Shown in pieces: positions 24,043 to 28,453 of a stretch of 28,453 bases of DNA. The position numbers and the translations under genes are program-made. The notes under the pieces were generated by a model. The model saw nothing but the letters and a program-made list of their open reading frames with translations. It was not told the origin of the DNA and did no database searches. The DNA comes from Lachnospiraceae bacterium (GTDB lineage: Bacteria; Bacillota; Clostridia; Lachnospirales; Lachnospiraceae), in NCBI GenBank assembly GCA_014804495.1, contig JAAUZS010000176.1:1-28453 (forward strand). The letters run 5' to 3'. Each line of letters opens with the position of its first letter. Within the stretch, counting starts at the first letter, position 1.

Positions 24043-25935
24043 TCACCGTAACAACCACTGCTCCAACACCAGTATATACCAGATGACAGGATTCCATTTA
24101 TGGTTTGTCATAAAATCCTTCCAAAGGCTGTCAACATACTTCAGATTGAGAATTTCTCCTGCCACTTCCCTTGAATCTGACATAATGCTTTGCGCCCATT
24201 CATGCATCTTACCTGCGGAAAGCCACTCGTCTATTGGGATAGAGAAGCCTTTCTTGGGTCTTTCCATCATTTCCTTAGGTACATATTTGTACAGAATATT
24301 TCTCATAGGTTTTTTGGTTATACCCGCTTGAAACTTATATTCAATAGGCAGTGTCCATGCAAATTCGATTACATCACGATCGAGTAATGGGATTCTGTTT
24401 TCCAGAGAATAAAACATACCTGCCCTGTCCACTTTCACAAGAATATCATCGGGCAGATACTGCAGCATGTCCATCAACATCAGATTATGTCTGCCATCCT
24501 CCAGAAATCCATCCGTATACAGACTGTTATTGCATGACAGCATAGTTCTGTTTTTAGAAATATAGGGAATCCTGCAATCAGTTTTTTCTATTGCGCGATA
24601 AAATGACTCCGGTGAATCCACCTCAAAGCAATTCGACACCTTATATAACAGCGGTGTATGAGCATTGCTGACTGCACCACAGATTTTTCCTATCCCTTTT
24701 CGTAGTTTACGTGGCAGGAAATCCGCCTTTCCTTCTACAATCCGCAGCCCCTGCGCCATATCCTTATAAGTATTATATCCGCAAAACAACTCATCACCGG
24801 CATCGCCGCTTAACGAAACCGTCACATGCTCCTTTGTAAGTTTGCTAACCAGCATAGTCGGTATCTGGGAACTGTCAGCAAACGGCTCCGAATATGCCTC
24901 GGATATGTATGGAAGCACCTCCATCACATCCTTAAACTCCACATACAACTCCGTATGTTCCGTTCCTAAATGTCTTGCCGTTTCTCCTGCATATTTGGCT
25001 TCATTATAGCCCTCCTCATTGAAACCTACTGTAAAAGTGCGAATTTTTTTATCACTCATGGACTGCATCAGACTCACAACCAGCGTACTGTCAATACCGC
25101 CTGATAAAAAAGCGCCTAACGGCACATCCGCTCTCATCTGTCCTCTTATGGATTCCCTGAGCAGGCTTTCTAACCGGTCTGCAGCCTCTTGTTCCGTTCC
25201 TTCAAACATATTTTTCTGACCGTTCTTTGCAGCCTCGTATATATTCCAATAACTGTCCTTACTCCAATCCGTAAAAGGCGCTTTAATCTCCAGTATTCCT
25301 CCGGGCTGAAGCTGCCATATCTCTTTGTAGATAGAATATGGCTGCGGAATATAACCATACATAAAATACAGATTCAATACATCCGTATTTATCTCATTGT
25401 GAAAGCCATCCAGCGCTTTAATAGCCGCAATATCCGAAGCAAACACAAAACTGTCTCCCACTTTTCCATAATACAGCGGTTTCTCACCCATTCTATCTCG
25501 TGCAAGGTACAGGGTCTTGTCCTGTCTGTCATATGCAGCAAAAGCAAACATCCCTTTTACATGCTTAAGCGTCTGCTTTATGCCAAAGCATTCTATAGCT
25601 TCTAATAGAATTTCCGTATCCGATGTCCCACGCAGGCGAAGCTGTTCTCCATGTGACTTCATTTTATCATTAAGCATTTCCGTTATATATGGCACATTGT
25701 ATATTTCTCCATTGTATACAATCGCATATCGCTCACTGCCGGAAAGCATAGGCTGAGCCCCTGCCTCTGACAAATCTACAATTGACAATCTTCTATGTCC
25801 AAGGACTACTCTGTCTTTTTCACTTAGCCAATAGTTTCCTGCATCAGGGCCACGACGCAGCAGCATGCTGTTCATAGCCTGAATATTTTCAATTGGTCTG
25901 TTTCCGTAATTACAGATGCCTGCTATTCCACACAT
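24043..25935 (-). CDS. asnB: Asparagine synthase (glutamine-hydrolysing)
   Basis: This 630-residue protein has an N-terminal class II glutamine amidotransferase domain (about 2-210) with nucleophile Cys2 (MCGIAG), RRGPD (27-31), R49 and NGEIYN (75-80), and a C-terminal synthetase domain with the ATP-pyrophosphatase loop SGGIDS (278-283) and SGDAGDELFCGY. All catalytic elements are present. It uses glutamine and ATP to amidate aspartate. In glycan clusters AsnB-like enzymes also amidate other carboxylates such as uronic-acid sugars, so the substrate is open here. It begins 2 bases after the GT4 stop, with the ribosome site overlapping that stop, and is the last gene of its run. Confidence 0.92.
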   Translation of the reverse strand: MCGIAGICNYGNRPIENIQAMNSMLLRRGPDAGNYWLSEKDRVVLGHRRLSIVDLSEAGAQPMLSGSERYAIVYNGEIYNVPYITEMLNDKMKSHGEQLRLRGTSDTEILLEAIECFGIKQTLKHVKGMFAFAAYDRQDKTLYLARDRMGEKPLYYGKVGDSFVFASDIAAIKALDGFHNEINTDVLNLYFMYGYIPQPYSIYKEIWQLQPGGILEIKAPFTDWSKDSYWNIYEAAKNGQKNMFEGTEQEAADRLESLLRESIRGQMRADVPLGAFLSGGIDSTLVVSLMQSMSDKKIRTFTVGFNEEGYNEAKYAGETARHLGTEHTELYVEFKDVMEVLPYISEAYSEPFADSSQIPTMLVSKLTKEHVTVSLSGDAGDELFCGYNTYKDMAQGLRIVEGKADFLPRKLRKGIGKICGAVSNAHTPLLYKVSNCFEVDSPESFYRAIEKTDCRIPYISKNRTMLSCNNSLYTDGFLEDGRHNLMLMDMLQYLPDDILVKVDRAGMFYSLENRIPLLDRDVIEFAWTLPIEYKFQAGITKKPMRNILYKYVPKEMMERPKKGFSIPIDEWLSAGKMHEWAQSIMSDSREVAGEILNLKYVDSLWKDFMTNHKWNPVIWYILVLEQWLLR

Positions 25936-25937
25936 TA

Positions 25938-27032
25938 CTAATCTCCCATTTTAGATAACAAATATGCCAGCCACTCGCTATTGACATTATCAGGATTGTA
26001 TGTCTCCAAAAGACTTGCAGCCTGTTTCCCGATTCGCTCCGCTGTCTCTTCATCCGTCAAAAGTGTCCGCAGTCTGTCCGCCAGCGCATCCTCATCACCC
26101 ACCGGAATTAAAAAACCGTTTATTCCATCCTTAATCAGTTCTCCCGGACCACCGCATGGACAATCAGTTGATATACACGGAATACCAAGACACATGGCTT
26201 CCAGCAGAGCATTTGGCATTCCTTCGCTGTTGGAAGAAAGAACGAAGACACTGCTGCGATATATCTTTTCCGGTACATCTGTCACCATCCCGGGAAGGCT
26301 GACCCGTTCTGAAATCCCAAGCTTTTCTGTCAGTTTCTGCAGTTTTTCCCTGCAATCTCCATCTCCATAGATAGTAAGAGATGTACATGGAAATTCTTCA
26401 GCAATTTTGCTAAACGCACGGATTATCATTTCGTGATTCTTATTGCTGTCCACCCTTCCTACTGCAACAATCCTGCCGTCTCTTTTTCCTTCAAAACGAG
26501 GTCGTATAAAAGATGGATTTAATGGATTTTTCAAAATAATCGCTTTCTTGCGGATGTACGACGGAAAAAAATTCTTCGCAGCCTCCGTCTGTACAATAAC
26601 TCCCGATGCAAAATAAAATATCGTCTTTGCAAAAAAACGCAGTCCAAAAGAATAATACTCACATGTTGGCTCTCCACGTACTGACACAAACACGGGAATC
26701 CCTGTGAAGAGAGCTGCGCCAACAGCCATAATATTATTTTTTCCGATAAAAGAAATAATACAATCCGGTCTTTGCGTTTTCCATATCATTCGGAGTTTCC
26801 TATATCTTGCGAAGAAGTTTCCGATTCTGCCATTCTTCTTTTCTTTTTCAGTTATTTCACTGAATATACGGGGAATACTTTCCGGAAGTGTATATTCATT
26901 TTCAAATTGATGCTGCGTAACCATTGTAACTGCAATACCCTGGCGCTTCAAAAATTCTGCCAGATTTACAACTACCCGCTCGGTTCCGCCTTTTATTAAG
27001 GAGCTGCAATATAATAGTACCTTTTTTCCCAT
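25938..27032 (-). CDS. GT4-family glycosyltransferase
   Basis: This 364-residue GT-B enzyme opens with LLYCSSLIKGGTERVVVNLA, where GGTERV is the usual N-terminal glycine loop. The nucleotide-sugar-binding half has AVGRVDSNKNHEMIIRAF (190-207; K198) and the EX7E motif with E270 and E278 in SSNSEGMPNALLEA, followed by the CPCGGPGELI stretch (291-300). CGGPxEL is common in GT4 enzymes that add N-acetylhexosamine or galactose to a lipid-linked acceptor. No membrane helix is evident; it likely acts at the inner membrane surface. It lies between two asparagine-synthetase genes, 44 bases after one and 2 bases before the other, and is evidently co-transcribed. AAGG precedes the ATG by about 8 bases. 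Donor and acceptor cannot be told from sequence. Confidence 0.9.
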   Translation of the reverse strand: MGKKVLLYCSSLIKGGTERVVVNLAEFLKRQGIAVTMVTQHQFENEYTLPESIPRIFSEITEKEKKNGRIGNFFARYRKLRMIWKTQRPDCIISFIGKNNIMAVGAALFTGIPVFVSVRGEPTCEYYSFGLRFFAKTIFYFASGVIVQTEAAKNFFPSYIRKKAIILKNPLNPSFIRPRFEGKRDGRIVAVGRVDSNKNHEMIIRAFSKIAEEFPCTSLTIYGDGDCREKLQKLTEKLGISERVSLPGMVTDVPEKIYRSSVFVLSSNSEGMPNALLEAMCLGIPCISTDCPCGGPGELIKDGINGFLIPVGDEDALADRLRTLLTDEETAERIGKQAASLLETYNPDNVNSEWLAYLLSKMGD

Positions 27033-27076
27033 AATCTTGCCTTAATCCCGCTTATTAACCCTACTTTTCTATGACT

Positions 27077-28453
27077 TTATTTCATATAGCAATTATACCA
27101 ATGCTGGAACACAAAATATGACCACATCAACTTGGAATAATTAGCTCCTGTTGCCGGTCCGGCATCGCCGTGCTTCATATATGTCTGAAGCATTTTACAT
27201 ACAAAATCTGCATCAAAAATTTCCTGCTTTACTAAAAAATCATGTGAAGCCATATCCAAAAGCTGTTCTTTTAACGGACCTCTGAGCCATTTATCCAATG
27301 GTACGCCAAAACCAACCTTAGGTCTGTCCAACAGTTCCTTTGGAATATAATCATATGCTATGTCCTTGAGAATTCTCTTCTTAACTCCTCTGTCATATTT
27401 AAACGAATGTGGAAGTCTGTAGGAATATTCCATCACGTCCTTATCAAGAATCGGACAGCGCGCCTCCAATGAATATTTCATGGAAGCCCGGTCTACCTTG
27501 CAAAGAATATCACCCGGCAGATATGTGTCCATATCCAAAAGCATCCTTCGCTCCTGCCAATTCTTTTCCTGATATCCGCTCTCAACCTGATAAAGAACAG
27601 GAAGTTTTTCTCCTTTCACCATATTTAATGAGGTTTCAAGATAACTGCTCACACCAAACTGCGTCTTAGTTTCCTTGTTTCTGTTTGCTGCAACTATTCT
27701 TACTTTAAAAGGCATCTTTTGTAAAATATTCGCCTTCTTAATCCCCGGCAGATTACATGCACGATAGGTCAGTTCTCCCAAAATATCCAATTTCTGTGCC
27801 TGTCCGACCTTATCATAAGCGTTATAACCGCAGAAGAATTCATCCCCTCCATCACCGGAAAGAACAACCGTAACGTCCTGCCTCGCCAGTGCTGATACAA
27901 GCATGGTCGGAATCTGAGAGCTGTCTGCAAAAGGCTCATCATAATACTTCGCAATGCTTTCAACCAAATCAAGCATCTCTTTTTCATTAATATACAGCTC
28001 CGTATGATTGGTTCCTAAATGTTTTGCTACTTCCTTGGCAAATTTGGCTTCATTATATTTCCCTTCATTAAATCCGATTGAATATGTCTTCACAGGCTGT
28101 TCCGACTGACTCTGGGCAATCGCGGTAATCATAGATGAGTCATATCCGCCGCTCAGAAAAGTGCCAAGAGGAACATCTGCAATCATCCGCATTTTTACGG
28201 AACGATTAAGCAGTTCTTTCAATTCTTTCTTGGCCTGTGTATAATCAGATACCTCATTCTGCCTCTGTTCATGATACACTTTTTTAACATCCCAATATTT
28301 CCATGTGCTGACCTTTCCCGTATTGAATTGCAAAATCATTCCCGGTTCCAGTTTATAAATATCTTCAAAAATGGTGTCAGGTGCATTGATATACTGGTGA
28401 TACAAGTAACGGGAAATAATCTCTGTTCTGATATTACTTTCAACCCCCGGACA
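27077..28453 (-). CDS. Second asparagine synthase-like protein (5' end outside window)
   Basis: The frame is open from 28453 to the stop at 27077 (458 codons). Any start inside the window (such as TTG at 28405) would be internal, because the sequence there aligns with the end of the amidotransferase domain of the neighbour (YLYHQYINAP versus YFMYGYIPQP). The visible part is the synthetase domain: KLEPG, the pyrophosphatase loop SGGYDSS (28153-28133), FADSSQIPTMLVSALA and SGDGGDEFFCGY. It ends with WSYFVFQHWYNCYMK. It is similar to asnB at 24043 over this whole length, so the two are paralogs flanking a GT4 gene. The Cys2 nucleophile cannot be checked here. Role: asparagine synthesis or amidation of a glycan component. 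Confidence 0.88.
   Translation of the reverse strand, partial: CPGVESNIRTEIISRYLYHQYINAPDTIFEDIYKLEPGMILQFNTGKVSTWKYWDVKKVYHEQRQNEVSDYTQAKKELKELLNRSVKMRMIADVPLGTFLSGGYDSSMITAIAQSQSEQPVKTYSIGFNEGKYNEAKFAKEVAKHLGTNHTELYINEKEMLDLVESIAKYYDEPFADSSQIPTMLVSALARQDVTVVLSGDGGDEFFCGYNAYDKVGQAQKLDILGELTYRACNLPGIKKANILQKMPFKVRIVAANRNKETKTQFGVSSYLETSLNMVKGEKLPVLYQVESGYQEKNWQERRMLLDMDTYLPGDILCKVDRASMKYSLEARCPILDKDVMEYSYRLPHSFKYDRGVKKRILKDIAYDYIPKELLDRPKVGFGVPLDKWLRGPLKEQLLDMASHDFLVKQEIFDADFVCKMLQTYMKHGDAGPATGANYSKLMWSYFVFQHWYNCYMK

Noticed and set aside
1..28453. CRISPR arrays, tRNA genes, rRNA, prophage modules
   Set aside because: No regularly spaced repeats, tRNA-like GGTTCGAATCC-type arms outside the T-box, or phage structural genes were seen on either strand.

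Overview
The window looks like a chromosomal segment of a spore-forming, low-to-medium G+C member of Clostridia, most likely Lachnospiraceae. The evidence is SpoVT, a T-box-controlled eukaryote-like (type 2) IleRS, a DegV protein, Rpn-type transposase debris, strong AGGAGG-type ribosome binding sites and several TTG/ATG overlapping starts. This is inferred from gene families and style; no rRNA or tRNA gene is present to place it.

Layout. (1) 1-2983: the tail of a PD-(D/E)XK (Rpn-type) transposase, two orphan LytTR response regulators on the minus strand, and two paralogous small XRE regulators on the plus strand. Their intergenic regions carry repeated TTGTTGT / ACAACAA half-sites. (2) 14211 down to 2992: a tightly packed minus-strand operon. 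It begins with glycogen phosphorylase (own sigma-A promoter) and continues with a WecE/RffA aminotransferase broken by one in-frame TAA, a polytopic membrane protein, a GNAT acetyltransferase, an ArnC/DPM-type glycosyltransferase, a DUF6020-like membrane protein and an O-antigen ligase/polymerase-like protein with an extracytoplasmic beta-rich domain. (3) 17875-14259: a T-box leader and ileS. A striking 84-bp near-palindrome lies between the T-box terminator and the ileS start. (4) 17983-19472: degV and spoVT, convergent on a shared bidirectional terminator; spoVT has a clear promoter with an 8-bp inverted repeat around its -10. (5) 19558-28453: a second cell-surface glycan region with a GT-C-like membrane protein, a GtrA-acyltransferase-3 fusion, a divergent GtrB-like glycosyltransferase, and a minus-strand trio of asnB, a GT4 glycosyltransferase and a second asnB-like gene that runs off the window.

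How the genes fit together. WecE makes dTDP-4-amino-4,6-dideoxygalactose; with a GNAT acetyltransferase it would give dTDP-Fuc4NAc. The ArnC/GtrB-type enzymes charge undecaprenyl phosphate with a sugar, GtrA-type domains flip it, and GT-C-like and Wzy/WaaL-like membrane proteins transfer or polymerise outside the membrane. I therefore read regions 2 and 5 as surface polysaccharide or teichoic-acid-like glycan assembly and decoration. The wecE stop suggests the amino-sugar branch is currently damaged in this strain.

The signals that ordinary gene content does not explain are the 84-bp palindrome with three mutually competing 11-nt segments downstream of the T-box, the nine-half-site operator set around the XRE/LytTR genes, the nonsense mutation in wecE, and the GtrA-AT3 fusion. 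I see no CRISPR array, tRNA, rRNA, complete insertion sequence or prophage. No stretch over 300 bases is gene-free except 17415-17982, which holds the ileS leader and the degV upstream region.
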